This document shows positions 1-7,372 of a stretch of 43,264 bases of DNA, in pieces. How positions within the stretch are numbered: the first letter of the stretch is position 1; each line of letters starts with the position of its first letter. The position numbers and the translations under genes are program-made. The notes under the pieces were generated by a model, which made no database searches, was not told the origin of the DNA, and saw only the letters and a list, made by a program, of their open reading frames with translations. The stretch comes from Duganella callida. Lineage in GTDB: Bacteria > Pseudomonadota > Gammaproteobacteria > Burkholderiales > Burkholderiaceae_D. The DNA lies in contig NZ_SPVG01000275.1 of the NCBI RefSeq assembly GCF_004614165.1, positions 1 through 43,264 of the forward strand, read 5' to 3'.

Positions 1-1
1 G

Positions 2-607
2 CTCAGCAGCGGCCAGCAGGCACTGCGCGACGCCGACCGTCGCCGCATCGCACGCGACCTGCACGACGACCTCGGCCAGCACCTGCTGGCGCTGGGCCTG
101 GACACGGCCGCGCTGGCGCAGCGTCATCCTGCGCTGCGCTGCCCGCTGGCCGAGCTGGATCAGCGCATCCAGCAGGCGCGGCGCGCCCTGCGCACCATCA
201 TAGACGATCTGCCGCCGGAAGCGCTGGCGCAGGGCTTGCAGGATGCGGTACGCCAGCAGGTGGCGCTGTTTTCGCGCCTGAGCGGCATTCCGTGCCGGCT
301 GGAGCTGGATGCCGGTGCGGCCGGCGGTACGGCCGACGGTGTGCTCTACCGCGTATTGCAGGAGTCGCTGAGCAACATCGTGCGCCACGCGCAAGCGTCG
401 GAGGTGAGCGTCGGCATCCGGTGCCAGGACCGCAGCCTGAAGCTGACCGTGCGCGACAACGGCGTCGGCCTGCCGCAGCCGGCGGCACGGCGCGGCAGCG
501 GCCTGCGCGGCATCGCCCAGCGCGTGGACGAGGCTGGCGGCCGGCTCGACGTCGCCAGCGCGCCCGGCCTGGGCACCGCGCTCACCATGTCTTTCCCCAT
601 CCAATAA
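2..607 (+). CDS. Sensor histidine kinase, NarX/LiaS-type (HisKA_3 + HATPase_c), 5' end cut off by window
   Basis: The reading frame is open from base 2, so the N-terminal sensor part lies outside the window. The visible 201 residues begin with a HisKA_3 dimerisation helix; the H-box reads RDLHDDLGQ, with the phosphorylated His near visible residue 21. An ATPase domain follows, with an N-box (ESLSNIVRHA), a G1 box (RDNGVGLP) and a glycine-rich G2 region (RGSGLRGIAQR). Kinases of this class phosphorylate NarL/LuxR-type response regulators. No such regulator is in view, and it may lie upstream of the window. A PAS-GGDEF gene follows 24 bases downstream on the same strand and may be co-transcribed. 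The family assignment is firm; the signal sensed is unknown. Confidence 0.88.
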   Translation, partial: LSSGQQALRDADRRRIARDLHDDLGQHLLALGLDTAALAQRHPALRCPLAELDQRIQQARRALRTIIDDLPPEALAQGLQDAVRQQVALFSRLSGIPCRLELDAGAAGGTADGVLYRVLQESLSNIVRHAQASEVSVGIRCQDRSLKLTVRDNGVGLPQPAARRGSGLRGIAQRVDEAGGRLDVASAPGLGTALTMSFPIQ

Positions 608-631
608 CCATACCGATCACAGGCGGCGTAC

Positions 632-1618
632 ATGACCAGCACTCCCCAAGTCCAGCATCTGATGGAATTTCCGCATGAGGATCAGCAGCACGGCTTCGCC
701 CTCAAGCTGATGGAACTGCTGGTGATTCCGACGTTCGTGATCGACATCAACTGCAAGGTGATCATCTGGAACCGCGCTTGCGAGCGCCTGACCGGCGTGC
801 CGGCGTGGGAAGTGCTGGGCACCTCGGACCACTGGAAAAGCTTCTACCAGGAGCAGCGCCCCACCTTGGCCGACCTGGTGATCCAGGGTCGCGCCGCCGA
901 CCTGCACCGGCTGTACCGCCAGCACGCGCGCCGCAACGATACCGACAACAACCTGTGCGCGGAAAACTGGTGCGACATGCCGCGCGTCGGCCGGCGCCGC
1001 TATCTGGCCGCCGACGCCAGTCCGATCTTCGACAGCGACGGCAAGCTGGTGGCGGTGGTGGAAACCCTGCGCGACGTCACCGACGAGAAGAAAGCCCAGG
1101 TCGCGCTGGAGCAGCTGGCCACGCGCGACGGCCTGACCGGCCTGGCCAACCGCCGCTGCTTCGACGACACGCTGAACGCCGAATGGCAGCGCGCGCTGCG
1201 GCACCAGCAACCGCTGTCGCTGCTGATGGTCGATGTCGACAATTTCAAGCAATACAACGACGCCTACGGCCACCTCGGCGGCGATGAGTGTTTGCAGCGC
1301 ATCGCCATGGCGGTATCGAGCGAGATGCGCGCCAACGATCTGGTGGCGCGCTACGGCGGCGAGGAATTCGCGGTGATCCTGCCCAACCAGTCGCTCAAGG
1401 GCGCGGCCATCGTGGCCGAGCGTATCCGTTGCCGGGTCGAGCAGCTGCGGCTGCCCAACCTGGGCAGCAAGCAGCACGTGGTGACGGTGAGCATAGGCGC
1501 GGCCACCGCGCTGGCCGCACCCGAGACCGATCCCAGCCAGCTGGTGGCCACGGCCGACTCGGCGCTCTACCGCGCCAAGCACATGGGCCGCAACCGCATC
1601 AGCCTGCCGGAAGCCTGA
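632..1618 (+). CDS. PAS-domain diguanylate cyclase (GGDEF)
   Basis: This 328-residue protein makes cyclic di-GMP from two GTP. A PAS sensor occupies roughly residues 25-155 (VIPTFVIDINCKVIIWNRAC, ending in the typical DVTDEKKAQ linker). The GGDEF domain spans about 165-325. The catalytic motif is GGEEF (RYGGEEFAV), and RAND five residues before it fits the RxxD product-inhibition site, so activity is probably feedback controlled. No membrane segment is seen, so the protein should be cytosolic and could sense a small ligand, redox state or oxygen through PAS. It lies 24 bases after a histidine kinase, possibly in one operon. Its TGA stop directly abuts the stop codon of the convergent metalloprotease gene, with no base between. 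Confidence 0.93.
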   Translation: MTSTPQVQHLMEFPHEDQQHGFALKLMELLVIPTFVIDINCKVIIWNRACERLTGVPAWEVLGTSDHWKSFYQEQRPTLADLVIQGRAADLHRLYRQHARRNDTDNNLCAENWCDMPRVGRRRYLAADASPIFDSDGKLVAVVETLRDVTDEKKAQVALEQLATRDGLTGLANRRCFDDTLNAEWQRALRHQQPLSLLMVDVDNFKQYNDAYGHLGGDECLQRIAMAVSSEMRANDLVARYGGEEFAVILPNQSLKGAAIVAERIRCRVEQLRLPNLGSKQHVVTVSIGAATALAAPETDPSQLVATADSALYRAKHMGRNRISLPEA

Positions 1619-3328
1619 TCAGACCGGCGCCCACGGCGTGTACGATATGCCGACCGGCATGACGTGACTGACAGTCTCGATGTTCTCCGCCGACTCGGTG
1701 AATATCACCAGCGCCTGCTCGCGCGCCAGTCCCTGGTTCAGCGCATTCACCGTCACCGCATAGCCGGCCGCATCGGGATCGCGGTGCAGGATGTTGTGGT
1801 ACAGGGCGGTGGCGAACGCCTCGTTGGTGGCATTCACGCCGAAAGTCTCGACAAACTCGTTGCTGTTGACGAAACCGGAAGCGATCGTCAGCAGATTCAT
1901 GCCGTGGTCCATCTGGTACAGGAAGAAACCCATGCCGACGTCGTCCGGTGCGCGGTTGAAGATGCCGTACAGGCGATACAACTGGCCAGCTTCGCCGCCG
2001 GTGTCAAAAGCCAGGCCGGTGTGGTCGCTGAATTGCACACGCTCCACTCCCGCCAGCAGGTCGGTATTGCCGGCTTGGTCGCCCAGGGTGACCCCGGCCA
2101 GATTGGCGCCGACCAGGTAATCCGCTTTCTTGCCGCTGAAATTGACCAGGTCGATGCCACCGCCCCCGGTGATCAGCTGGCTGCCGCTGCCGGCCGTCAG
2201 CACGTCCGCATTGGCCGTCCCCCCCAGGAAGGAGCCGTAATTGCCGGTCTGGACGGTGGCGTCGCTGAAACTCAGGTTGGCGATTCCGCTCAGGCTGTCG
2301 GTGCCGTCGCCGCTGACGGTCAGCGCGGCGGCGCTGCCGTTGAGGGTGAAGGCTGCCAGCGCCTGGCTGAATTTGACGGTATCGGTGCCGCCTCCGCCAC
2401 TGATGATATCGTTGCCGGCGCCTTCGTAAATCGTGTCGTTGCCAGCGCCGCCGTTGATCACGTTGCCAGCCGCGTTGGCGTAGATGGTCGAACCGCCGCT
2501 GCCGGCGATGGCGCGTTCGATGGTCACGTTATAGGCGATCGAAATGTTGTTGTAACCCGGCGCCGTCGAGCTGAACGTGCCCGCGTTCAGGTTGATGGTG
2601 GTCGCACCGGTGCAGGCCGAGAAGTCGAAGGTATCGTTGCCGCCCGCGTCCCAGATGCACTGCAGCGCCGCGTTGGTGCCAAAGCCATAGGTGTCGGCGC
2701 CGGTGTGGTAACTCATGTTGGCGCCATACAGATATTGCATCGCCTGGATATCGTACAGCATGGGCGTGATGCCGTAGTTGTGGTTCAGGCTGAAGCCGGA
2801 GCCGGTGTTGTACGACATCTGCGTGTAATCGAGATTGTCGGTGGCGGCCGGCAGGAAGGGACCGTCGATGCCGCCGCCGGTCGAGTTGTAGTTGCCCGGA
2901 TGCTTGAGCCCCAGGGTGTGCCCGAGTTCATGGATGAGCACGGAAATGCCGAACCCGCCGTCGGCGAACGTATTGTTGTACGCCTCGGTATTGTTGGTGA
3001 ACAGATAGGTCGGATCGCTGCCATTCGGCAAATAGGCATAGCCGCTACTCTGACTGCCTTGATTATTGGTGCCCAGCTGGATATCGCCATTGACGGCCAC
3101 CTGCGTGAACGTGACGTTGGCCACCGCGGCCCAGGCCGCGAGCGCCTTTTGCACGCCCGCCTGCTGCGCGGCGGTCATGGCACGGAAGCCATTGGCATCG
3201 TCGGCACTCGCGTCCGACGGCACCCGGCACATAAAACTGTAGGTCAGCTGTGCCGGCGTGCCGGCATTGTTGTTCCAGCTGCTGTAGACCAGTGAATCGA
3301 TAGCGTTATTGCCAGTCGTCAAACTCAT
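1619..3328 (-). CDS. Serralysin-like M10 zinc metalloprotease with RTX repeats and DUF4214
   Basis: This 569-residue protein is a probable secreted protease. The zinc site HELGHTLGLKHP matches HExxHxxGxxH and lies about a quarter of the way along; QMSYNTG downstream fits the Met-turn. Glycine/aspartate nonapeptide repeats (GGAGNDTIYEGAGNDIISGG) in the middle should bind calcium. The last ~120 residues resemble DUF4214 (LYRLYGIFNRAPDD, LYHNILHRDPDAAGY), which often ends RTX proteins. There is no Sec signal peptide, consistent with type I secretion through a C-terminal signal, although no type I exporter genes are in the window. I chose ATG 3328; an in-frame GTG at 3340 adds four residues. The substrate is unknown. 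Confidence 0.9.
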   Translation of the reverse strand: MSLTTGNNAIDSLVYSSWNNNAGTPAQLTYSFMCRVPSDASADDANGFRAMTAAQQAGVQKALAAWAAVANVTFTQVAVNGDIQLGTNNQGSQSSGYAYLPNGSDPTYLFTNNTEAYNNTFADGGFGISVLIHELGHTLGLKHPGNYNSTGGGIDGPFLPAATDNLDYTQMSYNTGSGFSLNHNYGITPMLYDIQAMQYLYGANMSYHTGADTYGFGTNAALQCIWDAGGNDTFDFSACTGATTINLNAGTFSSTAPGYNNISIAYNVTIERAIAGSGGSTIYANAAGNVINGGAGNDTIYEGAGNDIISGGGGTDTVKFSQALAAFTLNGSAAALTVSGDGTDSLSGIANLSFSDATVQTGNYGSFLGGTANADVLTAGSGSQLITGGGGIDLVNFSGKKADYLVGANLAGVTLGDQAGNTDLLAGVERVQFSDHTGLAFDTGGEAGQLYRLYGIFNRAPDDVGMGFFLYQMDHGMNLLTIASGFVNSNEFVETFGVNATNEAFATALYHNILHRDPDAAGYAVTVNALNQGLAREQALVIFTESAENIETVSHVMPVGISYTPWAPV

Positions 3329-3411
3329 ATTGTTGCCCACGCGAAAGAAAACAGAGCGGTCATGTTAGCACGGCGCTTTAAAAACGCAATCCTGTCGACC
3401 TGCCGGTGCCG

Positions 3412-3663
3412 TCATTCAAACGGATTCGCCACAATCGTGTGGTCCGGCGGCTGCAATTTATCCGGTAGCGTCTGCTTCTCCAGCTGGGCCACCACGTCGG
3501 CCAGCAGCTGCCGCAACGCGCGCGCGTCGTCCAGGCCGGCCCGGTCGGCGGTGAGATCGATGTCGCCGCTGATGGTGATGCGGTCCAGGCGGTTTTCGAC
3601 TGTCAGGCCGCCGATGTGCAGCACGTCGGCTTCATTCTGGTACGGTACGAATTTCGCGCTCAT
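3412..3663 (-). CDS. Small acidic conserved hypothetical protein, coupled to the endonuclease gene
   Basis: This is an 83-residue acidic protein without signal peptide or membrane segment. Its core (LTVENRLDRITISGDIDLT, then a helix ARALRQLLADVVAQLEKQ and a C-terminal ANPFE) resembles, from memory, a small proteobacterial family of unknown function; that recollection is untested. Its ATG overlaps the stop of the upstream nuclease gene by four bases (ATGA), so the two are translationally coupled. This position raises the possibility of a partner or immunity role for the nuclease. Against that, the nuclease carries an export signal and this protein does not. No function can be assigned from sequence. 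Confidence 0.72.
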   Translation of the reverse strand: MSAKFVPYQNEADVLHIGGLTVENRLDRITISGDIDLTADRAGLDDARALRQLLADVVAQLEKQTLPDKLQPPDHTIVANPFE

Positions 3664-4448
3664 CCCTTGCTCCCATCCTTGCGTTGACGCACCTTTGGCA
3701 GGCGCAACACGGCATTTTTCTGCGCCGCCGACAGCGACGGCAACAGATTGATGCCGACCTTGTCTTCCAGCGCGGCGATACTCAGCACCTCATACTGCGC
3801 GTCGGCGCGGTTCTCGATGAAAAACGCCGCGCCCGCGTGCTGGCGCGGGCTATACACCAGTTTATACAAATGCGTGGGCACCAGGACGTTACCCACCTTG
3901 CGCAAATTGCCGCCAATGAAAGCCGGACCGGTGATCACGTACAGATCGCCATCCTTCTGCGCCATCTTGCGCACCACGCCCTCGATGCCGGCCCAGATGT
4001 GACGGTTGATCTCGCCATCCTGCGGCACCATGTTCGCCAGGGTAAAACTTTCATGCTGGGTGGCGCGGTCCGGCATGTCGCCATTCGGCGCCATGTGGCC
4101 GCGGTCATAGCCGCTGCGGGCGTAATCGGCCAGCTCGGCGCGCGACTGGGCCGGCAGACGGGTTTCAGGGTGAAAAGAATTCTCGCGCGACAGCGTCTTC
4201 GCCGCGTCGATGTTGCCGGCGGTGAGATGCTCCGCCGACCACAGCGGCGTGCGGGTGATACCCGAATGCATGACGCCAAACACGCCATAGCACAGCTCGG
4301 TGGTGGCCGCGTTCATCCTGGCGTTGCGGATTTCCGGCAGACGGCCGTCGACATAATGGGCAGGGCAAGCGCCCGCCGCAGCGAGGCCGGAAGCCAGAGC
4401 GCCGCACAGCAGCGCGGCCAGGGCCAGGGATCGCTGTAAAAATTGCAT
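3660..4448 (-). CDS. Secreted DNA/RNA non-specific endonuclease (NUC family)
   Basis: This 262-residue protein begins with a Sec signal peptide (MQFLQRSLALAALLCGALASGLAAAGA), cleaved near residue 25. The NUC/endonuclease G catalytic motif DRGHMAPNGDM supplies the general-base His. The downstream ANMVPQDGEINRHIW supplies the Asn that ligates Mg2+. VITGPAF is another conserved strand of the fold. The family degrades DNA and RNA without sequence preference. Export suggests nutrient scavenging from extracellular nucleic acid or remodelling of biofilm DNA (inference). It is the first gene of a two-gene unit with the small acidic gene, overlapping by four bases, and a terminator separates it from the Arc-like gene upstream. 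Confidence 0.9.
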   Translation of the reverse strand: MQFLQRSLALAALLCGALASGLAAAGACPAHYVDGRLPEIRNARMNAATTELCYGVFGVMHSGITRTPLWSAEHLTAGNIDAAKTLSRENSFHPETRLPAQSRAELADYARSGYDRGHMAPNGDMPDRATQHESFTLANMVPQDGEINRHIWAGIEGVVRKMAQKDGDLYVITGPAFIGGNLRKVGNVLVPTHLYKLVYSPRQHAGAAFFIENRADAQYEVLSIAALEDKVGINLLPSLSAAQKNAVLRLPKVRQRKDGSKG

Positions 4449-4495
4449 GGTTTCAAAATTATTTACGGAGGCCGCATTCTAGCCGACGCCGACGC

Positions 4496-4534
4496 AAACA
4501 AAAAGGGCCGGCATCCATCCAGACGCCGGCCCTT
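4496..4534 (-). terminator. Rho-independent terminator, leftward
   Basis: A 10-bp perfect stem (AAGGGCCGGC at 4503-4512 with its complement at 4525-4534) has a 12-base loop. It is followed on the minus strand by a run of five T. It lies after the Arc-like gene and just upstream of the endonuclease gene, so it should end the Arc-like transcript. Confidence 0.8.
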
Positions 4535-4636
4535 CCAAACATCCAGCCCTACCAGAGGCCATGCTTTGAATTACTCAATCAACAACTCAGTTGCAATTCT
4601 ATATCATCTCATCGGCTTTGTCTGCCCCTGAACCGT

Positions 4637-4945
4637 TCACTCCTGCGAGATCTGGTTCGCCGGCAAGGTCCACTTGCCGTTCTGGATATGCGCCGGGTTG
4701 CCCTCCAGCTCGCCGCCGAGGTTGACGCCAAAGGTGTAGCGCATCTCCGGATTGCGTGCCGACAGCCGCTCCAGCGCCTCAAAAATGTGGCGCACATCGA
4801 CGTCATTGGTGCTTTCCACCAGCGTGCGCTCCAGACGTCCGACCAGTTCGGCGTTGACGCTGCGGCCCGCTTTGGCGGCCTCGGCCTTCAGCTTTTCAAA
4901 AAGCGTGAAAGGCATGCGATATTGACTGCGGTGAATATCTCCCAT
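4637..4945 (-). CDS. Arc-family (ribbon-helix-helix) DNA-binding protein
   Basis: This 102-residue protein is a probable transcriptional repressor. The first ~45 residues fit the Arc/MetJ fold: a short beta strand (SQYRMPF), helix A (LFEKLKAEAAKAG) and the very typical RSVNAELVGRLERTL turn-helix also seen in phage P22 Arc. The remaining ~55 residues have no recognisable domain. A longer frame opens at 5050, but its first 35 residues are unlike the family and would run through the repeat cluster at 4979-5017, so I start at ATG 4945. No strong ribosome-binding site is visible. No toxin gene lies next to it. Phased repeats just upstream suggest autoregulation. Confidence 0.82.
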   Translation of the reverse strand: MGDIHRSQYRMPFTLFEKLKAEAAKAGRSVNAELVGRLERTLVESTNDVDVRHIFEALERLSARNPEMRYTFGVNLGGELEGNPAHIQNGKWTLPANQISQE

Positions 4946-4978
4946 AGCGCTATCTTGGCACCAACGCGTTTTGGTCGC

Positions 4979-5017
4979 TAGTGACGGAAAATATGAAATT
5001 AGTGACAGATTAGTTGA
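4979..5017. promoter_or_regulatory. Phased TAGTGAC direct repeats, probable operator of the Arc-like gene
   Basis: TAGTGAC occurs at 4979-4985 and again at 5000-5006, exactly 21 bases apart. A variant TAGTTGA starts at 5011, 11 bases further on. Spacings of two and one helical turns put all three on one DNA face, as expected for cooperatively binding ribbon-helix-helix dimers. The cluster begins 34 bases upstream of the Arc-like start codon. That the Arc-like protein binds here is inference. Confidence 0.5.
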
Positions 5018-5115
5018 ATTCAGAAAAAAGTTCCGTGCGGAATTGCACAAACGTCAGCGTCTGCCGCGCGTCGTTCACCGCCGCGCGCGGCTACAATGGG
5101 CGCAAAGGGGGAAAC

Positions 5116-5385
5116 ATGAACGAACATTTAACTGCCCGCTACATCCCGCTCGCCACCGAGCGGACCAAGGATGCGGTGAAGGATCTGGTGCCAGGCGAGC
5201 GCCGCAAGATTGACGTGGTCAATCCGCAGGACCCGACCGACCGCCTGATCACCGACATCTGGGTGGTGGAGGATTATGAGGGCGCCCATTTCACCTATCA
5301 GGATGGGCCGACCGGCGGCGACGCCTACCTCGGTCCGGCCGACCAGGTGCGCATCGCCATCGAGGAAGCGCCGTTCGAGGAATAA
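5116..5385 (+). CDS. Hypothetical 89-residue acidic protein
   Basis: ATG 5116 is preceded by a good ribosome-binding site (AAAGGGGG, 5105-5111), so this start is preferred over an in-frame ATG at 5014, which would cross the repeats shared with the Arc-like promoter region. The product is a small soluble protein rich in Asp and Glu (RKIDVVNPQDPTDRLITDIWVVEDYEG, ending EEAPFEE). It has no signal peptide and no known motif. It is divergent from the Arc-like gene and could share its control region. I do not recognise the family. Confidence 0.68.
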   Translation: MNEHLTARYIPLATERTKDAVKDLVPGERRKIDVVNPQDPTDRLITDIWVVEDYEGAHFTYQDGPTGGDAYLGPADQVRIAIEEAPFEE

Positions 5386-5396
5386 GCGCTGATCGG

Positions 5397-5576
5397 TCAG
5401 GAGGCGCGGTTGCGCCGCGTGGTATTGCGCCGACGGAAGCCGGTGCCGCTGCGTGGCGCGCGCGGCGGCCGCGGCTCGGCATGTGCGTCATCCGTCTCCT
5501 CGCGGTCCGTCTGGCGGCGTTCATGTTCGAATTCCCGGTACTCATGCTGCCGCTTGGGGCCGGATTCCCTGCTCAT
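5397..5576 (-). CDS. Very small, highly charged hypothetical protein
   Basis: This 59-residue frame encodes a protein rich in Arg, Glu and His (SRESGPKRQHEYREFEHERR) that ends in a basic tail (FRRRNTTRRNRAS). A strong Shine-Dalgarno sequence, GAGGAGG, lies five bases before ATG 5576, the main evidence that it is translated; a GTG three bases earlier would be too close. Composition suggests a disordered, nucleic-acid-binding peptide, but this is only inference. It is convergent with the 89-residue gene, with stops about 11 bases apart. Confidence 0.5.
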   Translation of the reverse strand: MSRESGPKRQHEYREFEHERRQTDREETDDAHAEPRPPRAPRSGTGFRRRNTTRRNRAS

Positions 5577-5755
5577 CACGCCCTCCTCTTCACACTGACA
5601 CCGGGGTCATGCTACTGAAATGCCGGCGCCCGCGTCGCACAGCAGCAGCTGTTGTTTTATTCGCTACGGAAACGATTCTATTAAGAAATATTCATAGAGC
5701 AAAAATAATATTCCCGTTACACTTTGTGTTGCATAAAAACACAAAATTGCGGGAC

Positions 5756-7372
5756 ATGAACATTACTAATTTGAAAATCGGCCACCGCCTGACCATCGGC
5801 TTTTCCCTGACCACCCTGCTGATGGCGGTCGTCGTCATCGTCGGCGTGTTGGCCCTCGGCGCCACCAGCCGTGAAATGGCCTTCACCATCCATGACCGCT
5901 ATATGAAGATTGGTCTGCTGAGCCAGGTGAAGGATGAGGTCAACCAGCAATCGCGCAGCCTGCGTGACCTGTTGCTGGTCGAACCGCCGCAGGCCGAACA
6001 GATATATCCGGCCATCGCCCAGCGCAGCAAGAACATCGGCGAACTGCTGGACCGCGTGGGCGCCACCCTGCACGCGCCGCAAGGCGTGGCATTGCTGAAG
6101 GAGGTGGGCGTGGCGCGCGCCCGCTATTCACCGCTGCGCGACCAAATGGTGGCAGCGTTCAAGTCCGGCGACCGCGCCGGCGCCACCCGCCTGTTGCTGG
6201 ACAAGGTCGCGCCGGCCCAGCAGGCATACAGCGCGGCGCTCGACCAGCTGATTGCCTTTCAGGCCGGGCTGATGCAGGAATCCAGCGACCAGGCGGAAGC
6301 CACGGCCGCCAATGCGCGCCTGCTGATGATCGTGCTGGGCGTGGCTGGCGCCAGCCTGGGACTGCTCATCGGCTGGTACATGACGCGCACCATCGTGCGC
6401 CCGATCAGCTATGCCGTGCGGGTGGCGCGCACGGTGGCGGACGGCGACCTGAGTGCCGACATCCAGGTGCGCTCGCGCGATGAAATCGGCCAGCTGTCGG
6501 CCGCACTGAAGGAGATGAACGCCAGCCTGACCGCCATTGTCTCCGAGGTGCGCCACGGCACCGACACCATCAGCACCGCATCGACCGAAATCGCCGCCGG
6601 GAATCTGGATCTGTCGTCGCGCACCGAGCGCCAGGCCGGCTCGCTGGAAGAAACCGCGTCGTCGATGGAGGAACTGACCACCACCGTCAAGCAAAACGCC
6701 GACAACGCGCGCCAGGCCAATCAGTTGGCGATGTCCGCGTCGGAAGTGGCGGGCAAAGGCGGCGCGGTGGTCGGCCAGGTGGTGCGGACCATGGCGTCGA
6801 TCAACGCCTCGTCGCGCAAGATCGTGGACATCATTTCGGTCATCGATGGCATCGCGTTCCAGACCAACATACTGGCGCTGAACGCGGCGGTCGAAGCGGC
6901 GCGCGCCGGCGAACAGGGACGGGGCTTCGCCGTGGTCGCCGGCGAAGTGCGCAATCTGGCGCAGCGCTCGGCCGCCGCCGCGCGCGAGATCAAGTCGCTG
7001 ATCGACGATTCGGTCGACAAGATCGACACCGGCGCGCGCCTGGTCGACGAAGCCGGCGCCACGATGGCGGAAATCGTCACCAGCGTCCAGCGCGTGACCG
7101 ACATCATGGGCGAAATCGCCTTCGCCAGCCAGGAGCAGCTGACCGGGATCGAACATATCAACGGCGCCATCACCGAGATGGATCAGGTGACGCAGCAGAA
7201 CGCCGCGCTGGTGGAGCAGGCGTCGGCGGCGGCGGTCACCATGCAGGAGCAGGCGACGCAGTTGTCGAGCGCCGTCGGCGTCTTCAGGCTGCACGGCGAA
7301 GAACCTCAGCGCCTCAGGCGAGCCGCGCCTCCAGCAGCGCTGCCAGCCGCTGGTTCAGCCGGTGCTGGCTGA
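5756..7372 (+). CDS. Methyl-accepting chemotaxis protein (4HB sensor, HAMP, MCP signalling domain)
   Basis: This 538-residue inner-membrane chemoreceptor starts with a short cytosolic segment and TM1 (residues ~10-35). A periplasmic four-helix-bundle sensor (~40-185) and TM2 (~190-210, LLMIVLGVAGASLGLLIGWYM) follow, then HAMP. The long signalling hairpin carries the conserved tip [37 protein letters not shown]. Glu/Gln pairs around LSSRTERQAGSLEETASSMEEL fit methylation sites. It relays ligand binding to CheA/CheW. There is no C-terminal CheR-tethering pentapeptide. An AT-rich leader of about 170 bases precedes it. Its last 59 bases overlap the 3' end of the opposite-strand glycosyltransferase gene. 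I take ATG 5756 because upstream residues in the longer frame look non-coding. Confidence 0.92.
   Translation: MNITNLKIGHRLTIGFSLTTLLMAVVVIVGVLALGATSREMAFTIHDRYMKIGLLSQVKDEVNQQSRSLRDLLLVEPPQAEQIYPAIAQRSKNIGELLDRVGATLHAPQGVALLKEVGVARARYSPLRDQMVAAFKSGDRAGATRLLLDKVAPAQQAYSAALDQLIAFQAGLMQESSDQAEATAANARLLMIVLGVAGASLGLLIGWYMTRTIVRPISYAVRVARTVADGDLSADIQVRSRDEIGQLSAALKEMNASLTAIVSEVRHGTDTISTASTEIAAGNLDLSSRTERQAGSLEETASSMEELTTTVKQNADNARQANQLAMSASEVAGKGGAVVGQVVRTMASINASSRKIVDIISVIDGIAFQTNILALNAAVEAARAGEQGRGFAVVAGEVRNLAQRSAAAAREIKSLIDDSVDKIDTGARLVDEAGATMAEIVTSVQRVTDIMGEIAFASQEQLTGIEHINGAITEMDQVTQQNAALVEQASAAAVTMQEQATQLSSAVGVFRLHGEEPQRLRRAAPPAALPAAGSAGAG

Noticed and set aside
617-1582. 321-codon minus-strand frame opposite the PAS-GGDEF gene
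   Set aside because: Shadow of a strongly conserved GGDEF gene; no start signal and odd His/Gln composition.
1664-3295. 543-codon plus-strand frame opposite the metalloprotease
   Set aside because: The opposite strand has a zinc site, RTX repeats and DUF4214; this frame has no recognisable feature.
4637-5385. Toxin-antitoxin module formed by the Arc-like gene and the 89-residue gene
   Set aside because: The genes are divergent and the 89-residue protein has no toxin-family motif; ordinary repressor plus neighbour is simpler.
5453-5755. N-terminal extension of the first chemoreceptor
   Set aside because: Extra residues are basic and disordered-looking and would precede the normal TM1; ATG 5756 gives the family-typical start.
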